Shown here: positions 8,491 through 17,043 of the stretch, piece after piece
Position numbering within the stretch: the stretch's first letter is position 1
How the letters are laid out: the number at the start of each line of letters is the position of its first letter
NCBI GenBank assembly: GCA_027489375.1
Contig: JAIXZW010000013.1
Location: forward strand, 372,001-436,000
Direction: 5' to 3'
Origin: Paracoccaceae bacterium
GTDB lineage: Bacteria > Pseudomonadota > Alphaproteobacteria > Rhodobacterales > Rhodobacteraceae
DNA: 64,000 nt
Position numbers and translations under genes: made by a program
The notes under the pieces: generated by a model
Databases searched by the model: none
What the model saw: the letters and a program-made list of their open reading frames with translations, nothing else
Told to the model about the DNA's origin: nothing

Positions 8491-9499
8491 ACGATGCGAA
8501 GCCCGAGGAGAGCCGGACGGTACCCGTTTCGAAACCGCGCCAATTCTTTTGCACCGAGTTCAACCGTTTGAGCGTGGCAGGATGGTTCGCATCCAGCACG
8601 CCGAGTTTCACCAGAAGACCGGCAATCGCCGCTTCCGACCCGCGTGTGCCGCCATCGGCGATCTTGAGCGCGATTCCCATCTTACGCTCGGGAACGATCG
8701 CGACGAAAACGGCTTCCGCCCCCGTCTTGATTGCGACCTTGCCGCCCATCGCCCGCATCAGCTCGGTGCAGGCGCGGCCTTCGCCGGCGACCATTTCGGG
8801 ATGGGTCGCCATTGCGCGGGTCAGGCGGTGCATGGCCTTTTGACGGCTGTCGCCGCCGTCGTCTGCTGCGGCGAATGCGGCCATCGAGCGGGCAAGGCCG
8901 TGGACCGAGGTGGCGAAATTCGGGGCGGAGCAGCCGTCGATGCCAAAGCCCGGGCTGGCTTCGCCCGTCGTTTCTTCGAAGGCCGCTTTCACGGCTTTCT
9001 GCACGGGATGGTCCAGTTCGACATATTCGGTTCCAGCCCGCAGGTGGCGGTTGAGCGTAAGGAAGCCCGCATGTTTGCCGGAGCAGTTGTTGTGAAGCTG
9101 GCACGGCTGCTCATGGGCAAGCGTCAGGGACTCGCGTGCGGCGCGGTCAAGAGGGTCATGCGCCCCGCAGCGCAGATCGGGTTCCGCCATGCCAAGCGCC
9201 GACAACCATTGTGCCACGGCTTCGGTATGGATGGCCGCGCCTTCGTGGCTGGCGCAGGCAAGGGCAAGCTGGCGCGGCGTCAGACCCGCCGCATCGGCGG
9301 CACCACTTTCCAAAAGCGGCAGCGCCTGAAGCATCTTGCAGGACGAGCGGGGAAAGATCACCGCATCCGGATTGCCCCAGCTTTCCACGATCTGGCCGGT
9401 TTCGTCGCAGATGACCGCATGCCCCAAATGGGTGCTCTCCAGAATGCCGCCACGCCATGCTTCTGCCATCGGCACGGCGCCGTCATCGACCCTGCTCAT
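8489..9499 (-). CDS. L-asparaginase, Rhizobium etli ReAV (class 3) type
   Basis: Hydrolyses L-asparagine to aspartate and ammonia. This 336-residue protein is not of the E. coli two-domain type but of the zinc-binding, beta-lactamase-like asparaginase family. The double Ser-Lys arrangement is visible in PRSSCKMLQ (Ser52, Lys55). The metal-site residues are in NNCSGKHAG (Cys139, Lys142), with a further cysteine in DGCSAPN (about residue 190). The first ATG is used. The gene is alone, with a terminator immediately after it and the IalB-like gene diverging upstream. Assignment to the family is firm; substrate preference is inferred. Confidence 0.88.
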   Translation of the reverse strand: MSRVDDGAVPMAEAWRGGILESTHLGHAVICDETGQIVESWGNPDAVIFPRSSCKMLQALPLLESGAADAAGLTPRQLALACASHEGAAIHTEAVAQWLSALGMAEPDLRCGAHDPLDRAARESLTLAHEQPCQLHNNCSGKHAGFLTLNRHLRAGTEYVELDHPVQKAVKAAFEETTGEASPGFGIDGCSAPNFATSVHGLARSMAAFAAADDGGDSRQKAMHRLTRAMATHPEMVAGEGRACTELMRAMGGKVAIKTGAEAVFVAIVPERKMGIALKIADGGTRGSEAAIAGLLVKLGVLDANHPATLKRLNSVQKNWRGFETGTVRLSSGFAS

Positions 9500-9679
9500 C
9501 GCTATGCTCCCTCACGCCTGCGCGATTTCTTGCCCAAAGGGGTTTTATGAAATCGACTTTTCCAGTTACAAGGGAGTATCGGGTTGGCAGGTTCCACGCC
9601 ACTGAAAAGGCGCAGTCGGCAAAGGCCGGCACAAAGGCGCGGTGGGTGGATCGAGGCATAGAGTGCGGAGGCTTTCTGA

Positions 9680-10201
9680 ATGACGTTCCATCTTGGCCGC
9701 GTGTTTGGCGCAACGGTGATTGCGGCACTGCTTCCTTTGGCCGGAGCATCGGCGCAAGAGTCCGGCAACAAGGTTGCGGTGACAACGGACTGGACGGTTT
9801 TTGCCGAAGAAAACCCCAAGGAATGCTGGGGTGTGACGGTTCCGAAGGAATCGGTCAACACGCGTGACGGCCAACCTGCATCGGTCCGGCGTGGAGATAT
9901 CCTGTTGTTCGTGACCTATCGTCCCGGCAACGGGCCCGAGATCAGCTTTACCGGCGGCTACCCCTTTGCCGACGGATCTTCGGTCGGTGTGGATGTCGAT
10001 GGCAACACCTTCGAGCTGAAGGCCAATGGCGAATGGGCCTGGGCCGCGCCGGGCACGGACGAGGCGATCCTTGCCGCGATGAAGAACGGCTCTCAGGCGG
10101 TTCTGACGGCGCGGTCGGGCAAGGGGACGCAAACGAAGGACACCTTCTCGCTGCGCGGCTTTACCGCTGCGGTGACGGAAGCGGAATCGCGCTGCAAGTA
10201 A
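9680..10201 (+). CDS. Invasion-associated locus B (IalB) family periplasmic protein
   Basis: A 173-residue exported protein. The N-terminus MTFHLGRVFGATVIAALLPL followed by AGASAQ is a typical Sec signal peptide with cleavage after ASA. The mature part has the IalB-family features: an early TDWTVF strand, a lone Cys in ECWGVTV paired with a C-terminal SRC, and a short beta-rich body. In Bartonella IalB affects erythrocyte invasion, but in free-living alphaproteobacteria the family has no settled function. A terminator follows closely. Confidence 0.82.
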   Translation: MTFHLGRVFGATVIAALLPLAGASAQESGNKVAVTTDWTVFAEENPKECWGVTVPKESVNTRDGQPASVRRGDILLFVTYRPGNGPEISFTGGYPFADGSSVGVDVDGNTFELKANGEWAWAAPGTDEAILAAMKNGSQAVLTARSGKGTQTKDTFSLRGFTAAVTEAESRCK

Positions 10202-10226
10202 GCGGCGACCGGTTTGGACGATTTGC

Positions 10227-10256
10227 GGCTCCCCTTCGGGGGAGCCTTTCGTTTTT
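10227..10256 (+). terminator. Intrinsic terminator after the IalB-like gene
   Basis: GGCTCCCC-TTCG-GGGGAGCC stem with a stable UUCG tetraloop, followed by TTTCGTTTTT. Confidence 0.9.
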
Positions 10257-10305
10257 GGGGCGAATCCCCTATATGACGCTCTTCTAGCCTTTCAGGATGA
10301 TGCCC

Positions 10306-11484
10306 ATGACCGCCACCGCGCCCATCACGCAGGACGTGCTGACCCTTCCGCGCAAGCTGCCCGAAGGGGGCAAGGTCAATATCGTCGGTCTGACGCGCGA
10401 GCAGTTGCGTGCGGCGCTGGTCGCGGCGGGCACGCCGGAAAAGCAGGCCAAGATGCGGCTGGGGCAAATCTGGCAATGGGTCTATCACTGGGGCGTGCGC
10501 GATTTCGCGGTGATGACCAATCTGGCCAAGGACTACCGCGCCTTTCTGGCCGAGCATTTCACCATCGAAATCCCCGAAGTCGTCAGCCGCCAGATTTCAG
10601 CGGACGGGACGCGCAAATACCTTGTGCGGATCGCGGGCGGGCATGAGGTCGAGACGGTCTATATCCCCGAGGAAAGCCGCGGCACACTGTGCATTTCATC
10701 CCAGGTCGGTTGCACGCTGACCTGTTCCTTCTGCCACACCGGCACGCAGAAACTGGTGCGGAACCTGACGGCGGGCGAGATTGTCGGGCAGGTCATGCTG
10801 GCGCGTGACGACCTTGGCGAATGGCCGAAACCGGGCGAGCCGAAGGACGAGACGCGGCTGGTGTCGAACGTCGTGCTGATGGGGATGGGCGAGCCGCTCT
10901 ACAACTTCGACAACGTCCGCGACGCCATGCAGGTGGTGATGGACAACGAGGGGCTGACCCTGTCGCGCCGCCGGATCACGCTGTCGACCAGCGGTGTCGT
11001 GCCGGAAATTGCGCGGGCGGCGGAAGAGATCGGCTGCCTGCTGGCCGTGTCCTTCCACGCCACGACCGACGAGGTGCGCGACAAGCTGGTTCCGATCAAC
11101 AAGCGCTGGAATATCGAGACGCTGTTGAATGCGCTGCGCGAATACCCGCGCCTGTCGAATTCCGAGCGGATCACCTTTGAATACGTGATGCTCAAGGGCG
11201 TGAACGACAGCGACGCCGATGCGCGGCGGTTGGTGAAGCTGATCGCGGGGATACCGGCGAAGATCAACCTGATCCCCTTCAACGAATGGCCCGGCGCGCC
11301 CTATCAGCGGTCGGATTGGGAGCGGATCGAGGCTTTTGCCGACATCGTCTACAAGGCAGGATATGCCAGCCCGATCCGCACGCCGCGGGGCGAGGATATC
11401 ATGGCCGCCTGCGGGCAGTTGAAATCGGCGACCGAGCGGGCGCGGAAATCCTCGAAAGAAATCGCTGCGGAAGCAGGGCTTTAG
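10306..11484 (+). CDS. rlmN: Dual-specificity 23S rRNA/tRNA m2A methyltransferase RlmN
   Basis: Radical-SAM enzyme that methylates C2 of adenosine 2503 in 23S rRNA and A37 in some tRNAs. The 4Fe-4S motif CTLTCSFC gives Cys136, Cys140 and Cys143. The family pattern MGMGEPLYN follows, then LSTSGVVP and the C-terminal AACGQL that holds the methyl-carrying cysteine. Length (392) is normal. I use the ATG at 10306 because AGGA lies eight bases before it; ATGs at 10297 and 10300 are alternatives. It is convergent with bhcR, with a 4-bp stop overlap. Confidence 0.96.
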   Translation: MTATAPITQDVLTLPRKLPEGGKVNIVGLTREQLRAALVAAGTPEKQAKMRLGQIWQWVYHWGVRDFAVMTNLAKDYRAFLAEHFTIEIPEVVSRQISADGTRKYLVRIAGGHEVETVYIPEESRGTLCISSQVGCTLTCSFCHTGTQKLVRNLTAGEIVGQVMLARDDLGEWPKPGEPKDETRLVSNVVLMGMGEPLYNFDNVRDAMQVVMDNEGLTLSRRRITLSTSGVVPEIARAAEEIGCLLAVSFHATTDEVRDKLVPINKRWNIETLLNALREYPRLSNSERITFEYVMLKGVNDSDADARRLVKLIAGIPAKINLIPFNEWPGAPYQRSDWERIEAFADIVYKAGYASPIRTPRGEDIMAACGQLKSATERARKSSKEIAAEAGL

Positions 11485-12296
11485 GGCCTGACGCCGCCTG
11501 TCGCTTCGGTCACGCGGTCGGCGGCGGCGCGGACAAGCTCGCCCAAGCGGGTGGCATCGGACAGCGCCATGCGGAAGGCAGGGCCGGACACCGAAAGGCC
11601 CGCCACGGGTTCGCCGTGGGCGTTGAAGACGGGGGCGGCGACGCAGCGCATGCCTTCGGCGCGTTCCTGATCGTCGATGGCAAAGCCACGCTCGCGGGTG
11701 CGGGCAAGGTCGCGCTTCAGGGGGGCGGGGTCGGTGTGGGTCAGGCTGGTGAAGCGTTCCATCCCGCGCCGTGAGAGGATGCCGTCAAGCTTGTCTTCGG
11801 GATACCACGCCAGCAACGCCTTGCCGATGCCGGACACATGCATGGGTGCCTTGGTTCCCGGCGGGAAGAAGGCGCGGATGGCCTGATGGGTTTCGACCTG
11901 GGACAGGAACAGAACTTCATCCCCCACCTCGACCCCCAGATTGGCGGTTTCGCCGCTGTCGCGCATCAACTGGTCCATCGCGCTGCGCGAGCGTTCCACC
12001 ACCTTGGTCCGCCGCAGGAAGGCCGAGCCGATGCGGAAAGAGCCTGCGCCGATGTGCCAGACCTGCCCCGGTTCTTCGCATTCCACCATGCCGTGGGATT
12101 GCAGCGTGGTGAGCGCGCGGTAGACGGTGGCGACCGCTTGGCCCGAGGCTTGCGAGAGTTCCGAGAGCGTCATCCCCGTGCTGCCCGCAAGGGTGGACAA
12201 CAAACCCAAGGCGCGGTCGAGCGCCTGGACGGTGTTCTGTTCGGTCTTGTCGTTGAACGCCTTGGGGCGGCCACGAAGACGGGGTTGGTCGGTCAT
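11481..12296 (-). CDS. bhcR: IclR-family regulator BhcR of the beta-hydroxyaspartate cycle
   Basis: A 271-residue IclR-type repressor/activator. The N-terminal winged helix-turn-helix runs from about residue 25 to 85 ([14 protein letters not shown], then [20 protein letters not shown]). The effector-binding domain follows, with [20 protein letters not shown] and a C-terminal [10 protein letters not shown]. In Paracoccus denitrificans a regulator of this family lies directly upstream of, and divergent from, bhcABCD; glyoxylate is the reported effector there. Gene order here is the same, and the 153-base gap holds several dyads. The name rests on context plus family. Confidence 0.88.
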   Translation of the reverse strand: MTDQPRLRGRPKAFNDKTEQNTVQALDRALGLLSTLAGSTGMTLSELSQASGQAVATVYRALTTLQSHGMVECEEPGQVWHIGAGSFRIGSAFLRRTKVVERSRSAMDQLMRDSGETANLGVEVGDEVLFLSQVETHQAIRAFFPPGTKAPMHVSGIGKALLAWYPEDKLDGILSRRGMERFTSLTHTDPAPLKRDLARTRERGFAIDDQERAEGMRCVAAPVFNAHGEPVAGLSVSGPAFRMALSDATRLGELVRAAADRVTEATGGVRP

Positions 12297-12333
12297 CTGG
12301 ATAAGCCCTGACTGCCGTGAAAAAGGCGGAGTG

Positions 12334-12390
12334 GTTGAATTTCAACGGTTTTACCGCCTTTTTCAATTAATGAAAATCTTTTTCGAAAAA
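12334..12390. promoter_or_regulatory. Cluster of three dyads in the bhcR-bhcA gap, probable operators
   Basis: Three palindromes occur within 57 bases: GTTGAA-T-TTCAAC (12334-12346), TTTTCA-ATTAA-TGAAAA (12360-12376) and TTTTTCGAAAAA (12379-12390). TTCA/TGAA half-sites of this kind suit an IclR-family dimer. The cluster is AT-rich against a GC-rich background and lies between the divergent starts, so it probably contains both promoters. Assignment to BhcR is inferred. Confidence 0.5.
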
Positions 12391-12449
12391 ATTGTGCTGC
12401 GGGGATGCTGCGCTTAACCTTGGCCCAACCGAACGAAAAAGGTGCGCCG

Positions 12450-13640
12450 ATGTCCTTTCAGAACCCCGTATTCATCCCCGGCCCGACGAACATTCCCGAA
12501 GCGATCCGCAAGGCCTGCGACATGCCCACGCTGGACCACCGCTCGCCCGCGTTTGCCCGCATGTTCCGCCCTGCGGTCGAAGGCGTGCGGCGGGTGCTGC
12601 GGATGGCGGGGGGTGAGGTGATCATCCTGCCGTCCACCGGAACCGGCGGGTGGGAGGCTGCGGTCAGCAACACGCTGTCGGCGGGAGATACGGTGCTTGC
12701 GGCGCGGTTCGGCATGTTCTCGCACCGCTGGATCGACCTGTGCCAGCGGCATGGGCTGAACGTGCAGGTGATTGAGACGCCGTGGGGCGAGGGTGCGCCG
12801 CTGGATGCCATCGAGACGGCGCTGCGGGCGGACAAGCGCGGGAAGATCAAGGCGGTTCTGGCGACGCATAACGAAACGGCGACCGGCGTTCGGTCGGATA
12901 TCGCGGGCATCCGGCGGGCGATGGATGCGGCGGGGCATGGGGCGATGCTGTTCGTGGACGGGGTGTCGTCCATCGGGTCGATGCCGTTCGAGATGGCGGA
13001 ATGGGGCGTGGATATCGCCGTGGCGGGAAGCCAGAAGGGGTTCATGCTTCCGGCGGGTCTTGCCATTCTGGGCGTGTCGGACAAGGCGCTTGCGGCGATG
13101 GAGGGGGCCACCCTGCCCCGCACCTTCTTTGACTTTCGCGACATGCTGAAGAGCTATGCGGCGGGGGGGTATCCTTACACTCCGGCGGTGGGGCTGATTG
13201 CGGGGCTGTGCGCTTCGGTCCAGATGCTCGAGGATGAGGGGCTGGAGAATGTCTATGCCCGCCATGCGCGGCTGGCGGGGGGCGTTCGGGCGGCGGTGGC
13301 CGCTTGGGGGATGCGGCCCTTTGCGGCGCATGAATCCCTTTATTCTGAAACGGTTACGGCGGTGAAAGTGCCGGATGGCTGCAACGGAACCGACCTTGTG
13401 AAGCTGGCGGCGGACAAATACGGCGTGGCCTTTGGCGTGGGGCTGGGCGAGGTTGCGGGCAAGGTGTTCCGCATCGGGCATCTGGGAATGCTGACCGATG
13501 TCATGGTGCTGGCGGGGCTTGCCACGGCCGAGATGTGCATGGCCGATCTGGGCTGGAATGTCCGGCTGGGGTCGGGGGTTGCTGCGGCGCAGGAGCATTT
13601 CCGCGGCACGGCGGGGATGCTGGCGCTGGCGGCGGAATAG
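12450..13640 (+). CDS. bhcA: Aspartate-glyoxylate aminotransferase BhcA
   Basis: Class-V PLP aminotransferase (396 residues) expected to transfer the amino group of aspartate to glyoxylate, giving glycine and oxaloacetate, the first step of the beta-hydroxyaspartate cycle. It begins with the family pattern FIPGPTNIPEAIRKACDMP. Schiff-base Lys196 is in GSQKGFMLPAG. Alone it would be called serine- or alanine-glyoxylate aminotransferase; the order bhcA-B-C-D next to an IclR gene makes BhcA much more likely. The ATG at 12450 has AAAAAGG upstream. It leads the operon. Confidence 0.9.
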   Translation: MSFQNPVFIPGPTNIPEAIRKACDMPTLDHRSPAFARMFRPAVEGVRRVLRMAGGEVIILPSTGTGGWEAAVSNTLSAGDTVLAARFGMFSHRWIDLCQRHGLNVQVIETPWGEGAPLDAIETALRADKRGKIKAVLATHNETATGVRSDIAGIRRAMDAAGHGAMLFVDGVSSIGSMPFEMAEWGVDIAVAGSQKGFMLPAGLAILGVSDKALAAMEGATLPRTFFDFRDMLKSYAAGGYPYTPAVGLIAGLCASVQMLEDEGLENVYARHARLAGGVRAAVAAWGMRPFAAHESLYSETVTAVKVPDGCNGTDLVKLAADKYGVAFGVGLGEVAGKVFRIGHLGMLTDVMVLAGLATAEMCMADLGWNVRLGSGVAAAQEHFRGTAGMLALAAE

Positions 13641-13700
13641 GCGGGCTTTGTTAACCCGGCATTAAGAAATCATCGCAATTTGCAAAGGATTCGGGGCGAA

Positions 13701-14654
13701 ATGCGTATTCCTGTTTTTGACGACGTTGTTGCGGCGCATGAGCGTATCAGGCCCTACATTCATAAGACGCCTGTGTTGACATCCTCTTACCTCAACGCAC
13801 TGACGGGGGCGGAGCTGTTCTTCAAATGCGAGAACTTCCAGAAGGCGGGCGCGTTCAAGGTGCGCGGGGCGTCGAATGCGGTGTTCGGCCTGCGCGAGGA
13901 CCAGTTGGAGAAGGGTGTCGCCACCCATTCCAGCGGCAACCATGCGCTGTCGCTTTCTTACGCGGCTGGGCGGCGGGGGATACCCTGCACCGTGGTCATG
14001 CCGCGCACCGCGCCGCAGGCCAAGAAGGATGCCGTGCGGGGCTATGGCGGGGTGATCGTGGAATGTGAACCTTCGACCAGCAGCCGCGAGGCGGTCTTTG
14101 CCGAGGTGCAGGCGCGGACGGGGGCGGATTTCGTGCATCCCTACAACGATCCGCGCGTGATCGCGGGGCAAGGCACCTGCTCGCGCGAGTTGATGGAACA
14201 GGTCGAGGGGCTGGATGCGGTGGTCGCGCCGATCGGCGGGGGCGGAATGATTTCAGGCACTTGCCTGACGCTATCGACGATAGCACCGCAGGTGAAGATC
14301 TACGCCGCCGAACCGCTGAACGCCGATGACGCGGCGCGCAGCTTCAAGGCGGGGCATATCATCGCCGACGATGCGCCCGATACTGTGGCAGATGGTTTGA
14401 AGGTGCCGCTGAAGGACCTGACCTGGCATTTCGTGAAAAACCATGTGTCGGATGTGTTCACCGCCACCGAGGACGAGATCGTCGAAGCGATGAAGCTGAC
14501 GTGGAAGCGGATGAAGATCCTGATCGAGGCGAGCTGCTCGGTGCCGCTGGCGGTGATCTTGAAGAACCCCGAAGCCTTTCGTGGCAAGCGGGTCGGTGTG
14601 ATCTTGACGGGTGGGAATGTCGATTTGGACAAGCTGCCGTGGATGAAGGGATAA
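13701..14654 (+). CDS. bhcB: Beta-hydroxyaspartate dehydratase BhcB
   Basis: Fold-type II PLP enzyme (317 residues) of the threonine dehydratase/serine racemase family. It is expected to dehydrate (2R,3S)-beta-hydroxyaspartate to iminosuccinate. PLP Lys53 is in KAGAFKVRGASN, the substrate loop is SSGNHA, and the glycine-rich phosphate loop is IGGGGMISG. The ATG at 13701 is preferred to an upstream TTG because GGGGCGAA lies before it. It is 60 bases after bhcA and 4 bases before bhcC. In isolation it could pass for threo-3-hydroxyaspartate dehydratase; the neighbours decide. Confidence 0.9.
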   Translation: MRIPVFDDVVAAHERIRPYIHKTPVLTSSYLNALTGAELFFKCENFQKAGAFKVRGASNAVFGLREDQLEKGVATHSSGNHALSLSYAAGRRGIPCTVVMPRTAPQAKKDAVRGYGGVIVECEPSTSSREAVFAEVQARTGADFVHPYNDPRVIAGQGTCSRELMEQVEGLDAVVAPIGGGGMISGTCLTLSTIAPQVKIYAAEPLNADDAARSFKAGHIIADDAPDTVADGLKVPLKDLTWHFVKNHVSDVFTATEDEIVEAMKLTWKRMKILIEASCSVPLAVILKNPEAFRGKRVGVILTGGNVDLDKLPWMKG

Positions 14655-14658
14655 GACC

Positions 14659-15822
14659 ATGAACATCAAACCGAATTTCGAAGGTCTGGAAGTCGGCTAC
14701 GACATTCCCGCGCTGCCGGGGATGGACGAGGCGGATATCCAGACGCCCTGTCTGGTGCTGGACCTTGACGCGCTGGAGCGGAATATCGCCAAAATGGGGC
14801 GGTTCGCCAAGGAAATGGGTGTCCGGCATCGGGTGCATGGCAAGATGCACAAATCGGTCGATGTGGCGCTGTTGCAGGAGCGGCTTGGCGGGTCGTGCGG
14901 CGTGTGCTGCCAGAAGGTGAGCGAGGCCGAAATCTTTGCCCGTGGCGGCATCAAGGATGTGCTGGTTTCCAATCAGGTCAGGGACTTGGCGAAGATCGAC
15001 CGTCTGGCGCGCATCCCCAAACTGGGGGCGCGGACCATCTGTTGTGTGGACGATGTGGCCAACGTGGCCGACCTTTCGGCGGCGGCGGTGAAGCATGGGA
15101 CGACCATCGAGTGTCTGGTGGAAATCGACTGCGGCGCGGGGCGGTGCGGGGTGACTTCGACGGCGGCTGTCGTGGCGCTGGCGCAGGCGATCAATGCGGC
15201 CAAGGGGCTGAAATTCGCAGGGATTCAGGCCTATCAGGGCGCGATGCAGCATATGGACAAGTATGAGGACCGGAAGGCCAAGATCGACCTTGCGGTGGCG
15301 ATGGTGCGCGATGCGGTCGAGGGGTTGAAGGCTGTCGGGCTGGAGTGCGACATCGTTGGCGGGGGCGGCACGGGGTCCTATTATTTCGAAGGGAATTCCG
15401 GCGTTTACAACGAGTTGCAGTGCGGCTCCTACGCGTTCATGGATGCGGATTACGGGCGGATTCTGGACAAGGATGGCAAGCGGATCGATCAGGGGGAGTG
15501 GGAGAACGCGCTGTTCCTGCTGACGAGCGTGATGAGCCATGCCAAGCCTGACCGCGCCATTTGCGATGCGGGGTTGAAGGCGCAGTCGGTGGACAGCGGG
15601 CTGCCCGTGGTCTTTGGCCGGACGGATGTGAAATACATAAAATGCTCGGACGAACATGGGGTTATCGACGACCCGCAGGGTGTTTTGCGGGTTAACGACA
15701 AGCTAAGGCTGGTGCCGGGGCACTGTGATCCGACCTGCAACGTGCATGATTGGTACGTTGGCGTAAGGGGCGGAAAAGTCGAGGTTCTTTGGCCCGTCTC
15801 GGCCCGGGGCAAGGCGTTCTAA
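14659..15822 (+). CDS. bhcC: Beta-hydroxyaspartate aldolase BhcC
   Basis: Fold-type III PLP enzyme of the D-threonine aldolase/D-serine dehydratase family (387 residues). In the cycle it condenses glycine with a second glyoxylate to form (2R,3S)-beta-hydroxyaspartate. The PLP lysine is in HGKMHK (Lys62). The metal-binding C-terminal motif is GHCDPTCNVHDW, and IVGGGGTGSY holds the phosphate. Length and the N-terminal extension before TPCLVLDLDALERN match the Paracoccus enzyme type. It starts 4 bases after bhcB, so coupling is likely. Confidence 0.92.
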   Translation: MNIKPNFEGLEVGYDIPALPGMDEADIQTPCLVLDLDALERNIAKMGRFAKEMGVRHRVHGKMHKSVDVALLQERLGGSCGVCCQKVSEAEIFARGGIKDVLVSNQVRDLAKIDRLARIPKLGARTICCVDDVANVADLSAAAVKHGTTIECLVEIDCGAGRCGVTSTAAVVALAQAINAAKGLKFAGIQAYQGAMQHMDKYEDRKAKIDLAVAMVRDAVEGLKAVGLECDIVGGGGTGSYYFEGNSGVYNELQCGSYAFMDADYGRILDKDGKRIDQGEWENALFLLTSVMSHAKPDRAICDAGLKAQSVDSGLPVVFGRTDVKYIKCSDEHGVIDDPQGVLRVNDKLRLVPGHCDPTCNVHDWYVGVRGGKVEVLWPVSARGKAF

Positions 15823-15898
15823 AGGCGATTCACATATGCACAGTCGATGCACAGGTGAATGTTCGATCGTTAAAATCCGTTAGGAATTGGGGGAACCG

Positions 15899-16858
15899 AT
15901 GCTTGTCGTGGCCGAGGCGCTGATAGCGGGGCTTGTGACCGAGGCGGATGCGCTGGACGCGGTGCGCGACTGCTTTGCCAATATGGCGCGGGGCGGGGCG
16001 CGGAACTTTCCCGTGGTGCGCGAGGCGCTGGGTGAGGGGAGGCAATACGGGTTCAAATCCGGTCTCGACACCGTGGGGGGGATGCTGGGCGTGAAGGCGG
16101 GGGGATACTTCCCCGCCAACGCAGGCCGCGGGATCACCAACCACCAGTCGGTGGTTTACCTGTTCGATCCCGACAGCGGGCGACCCACGGCGATGGTGGG
16201 CGGCAACCTGTTGACCGCGCTTCGGACGGCGGCGGCCTCGGCCTTGTCCATCGACCTGCTGGCGCGGCGGGATGCGCGGGTGCTGGGCATCGTGGGCGCG
16301 GGGCATCAGGCGGGGTTCCAGCTAAGGGCGGCGGCAAGGGTGCGGCGGTGGGAGCGGGTCATCGCGTGGAACCTCCACCCCGAGATGCTGCCGAAGCTGG
16401 GGGCGGTGGCGGCCGAGTTGGGGCTGCCGTTCGAGGCGGTCGGGCTGGAGCGGATGGTGGAGGCGGATGCGATCATCACCATCACCTCGTCGCCCGCGGC
16501 GAGCCTGATGGCGCGGCATGTGAAGGCGGGGGCGCATCTGGCCTGCATGGGGACCGACACCAAGGGCAAGCAGGAGGTGGAGCCTGCGCTGGTGGCGGGG
16601 GCAACGGTCTTCACGGACGAGGTGGCGCAGTCGGTCAGCATCGGCGAGGCGCAGCATGCGGTGGGCGCGGGGCTGCTGGATGCGGCGGCGATCACGCCGC
16701 TGGGTCAGGTGGTGACGGGGGCGCATCGGGGGCGGTCTTCGGACGGGGAAACCACGCTGTTCGACGGGACGGGGGTGGGGTTGCAGGACCTTGCCGTGGC
16801 GGGAATGGCGGTGCGGCGGGCGGTCGAGCGGGGGATGGGGGTTGCGGTCGAGGTTTGA
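15899..16858 (+). CDS. bhcD: Iminosuccinate reductase BhcD
   Basis: Member of the ornithine cyclodeaminase/mu-crystallin family (319 residues). In the cycle it reduces iminosuccinate to aspartate with NADH, regenerating the amino donor for BhcA. The dinucleotide-binding motif is GIVGAGHQAGFQ (about residues 129-140). Substrate-side features are KAGGYFPAN and ACMGTDTKGKQE. The ATG at 15899 has a strong AATTGGGGGA ribosome site. It is the last bhc gene, 76 bases after bhcC, and is followed by an unusual array of hairpins. Confidence 0.9.
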   Translation: MLVVAEALIAGLVTEADALDAVRDCFANMARGGARNFPVVREALGEGRQYGFKSGLDTVGGMLGVKAGGYFPANAGRGITNHQSVVYLFDPDSGRPTAMVGGNLLTALRTAAASALSIDLLARRDARVLGIVGAGHQAGFQLRAAARVRRWERVIAWNLHPEMLPKLGAVAAELGLPFEAVGLERMVEADAIITITSSPAASLMARHVKAGAHLACMGTDTKGKQEVEPALVAGATVFTDEVAQSVSIGEAQHAVGAGLLDAAAITPLGQVVTGAHRGRSSDGETTLFDGTGVGLQDLAVAGMAVRRAVERGMGVAVEV

Positions 16859-16859
16859 C

Positions 16860-16969
16860 GGAATTTTGCGAAAATTCCGGGCCGATTTTTGACGAAAAAA
16901 TCGGGCGCGGCGGTGGGGCCGGTTTTTGCGTCAAAAACCGGTGCGGGGTTTTCGTGAAACCCCGCTTTT
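16860..16969 (+). repeat. Four tandem hairpins behind bhcD, the last terminator-like
   Basis: Four separate near-perfect hairpins follow within 110 bases: GGAATTTT/AAAATTCC (16860-16878), CCGATTTTT/AAAAATCGG (16882-16904), CCGGTTTTTG/CAAAAACCGG (16919-16941) and GCGGGGTTT/AAACCCCGC (16943-16965). The last has a TTTTG tail and could be the operon terminator. The arms differ in sequence but share one architecture (GC clamp, T-run, short CG-containing loop, A-run). This suggests compensatory drift of a repeated structural element. This is the gap between bhcD and the GAPDH gene. Confidence 0.8.
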
Positions 16970-17043
16970 GATCAAACCTTGTTGCAGACCATTGAAGCGG
17001 TGGGAATTGCGTGGTCTGTCAGCGGTATAGGCAGGCGGGGCGG

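Noticed and set aside
9547..9867. Possible gene beginning MKSTFPVTREYRV before the IalB-like gene
   Set aside because: It overlaps the IalB-like coding region in another frame, lacks a ribosome site and loses any protein-like character after the overlap.
15836..15854. Direct repeat ATGCACAG separated by three bases between bhcC and bhcD
   Set aside because: Too short and isolated to call a regulatory site; it could easily arise by chance.
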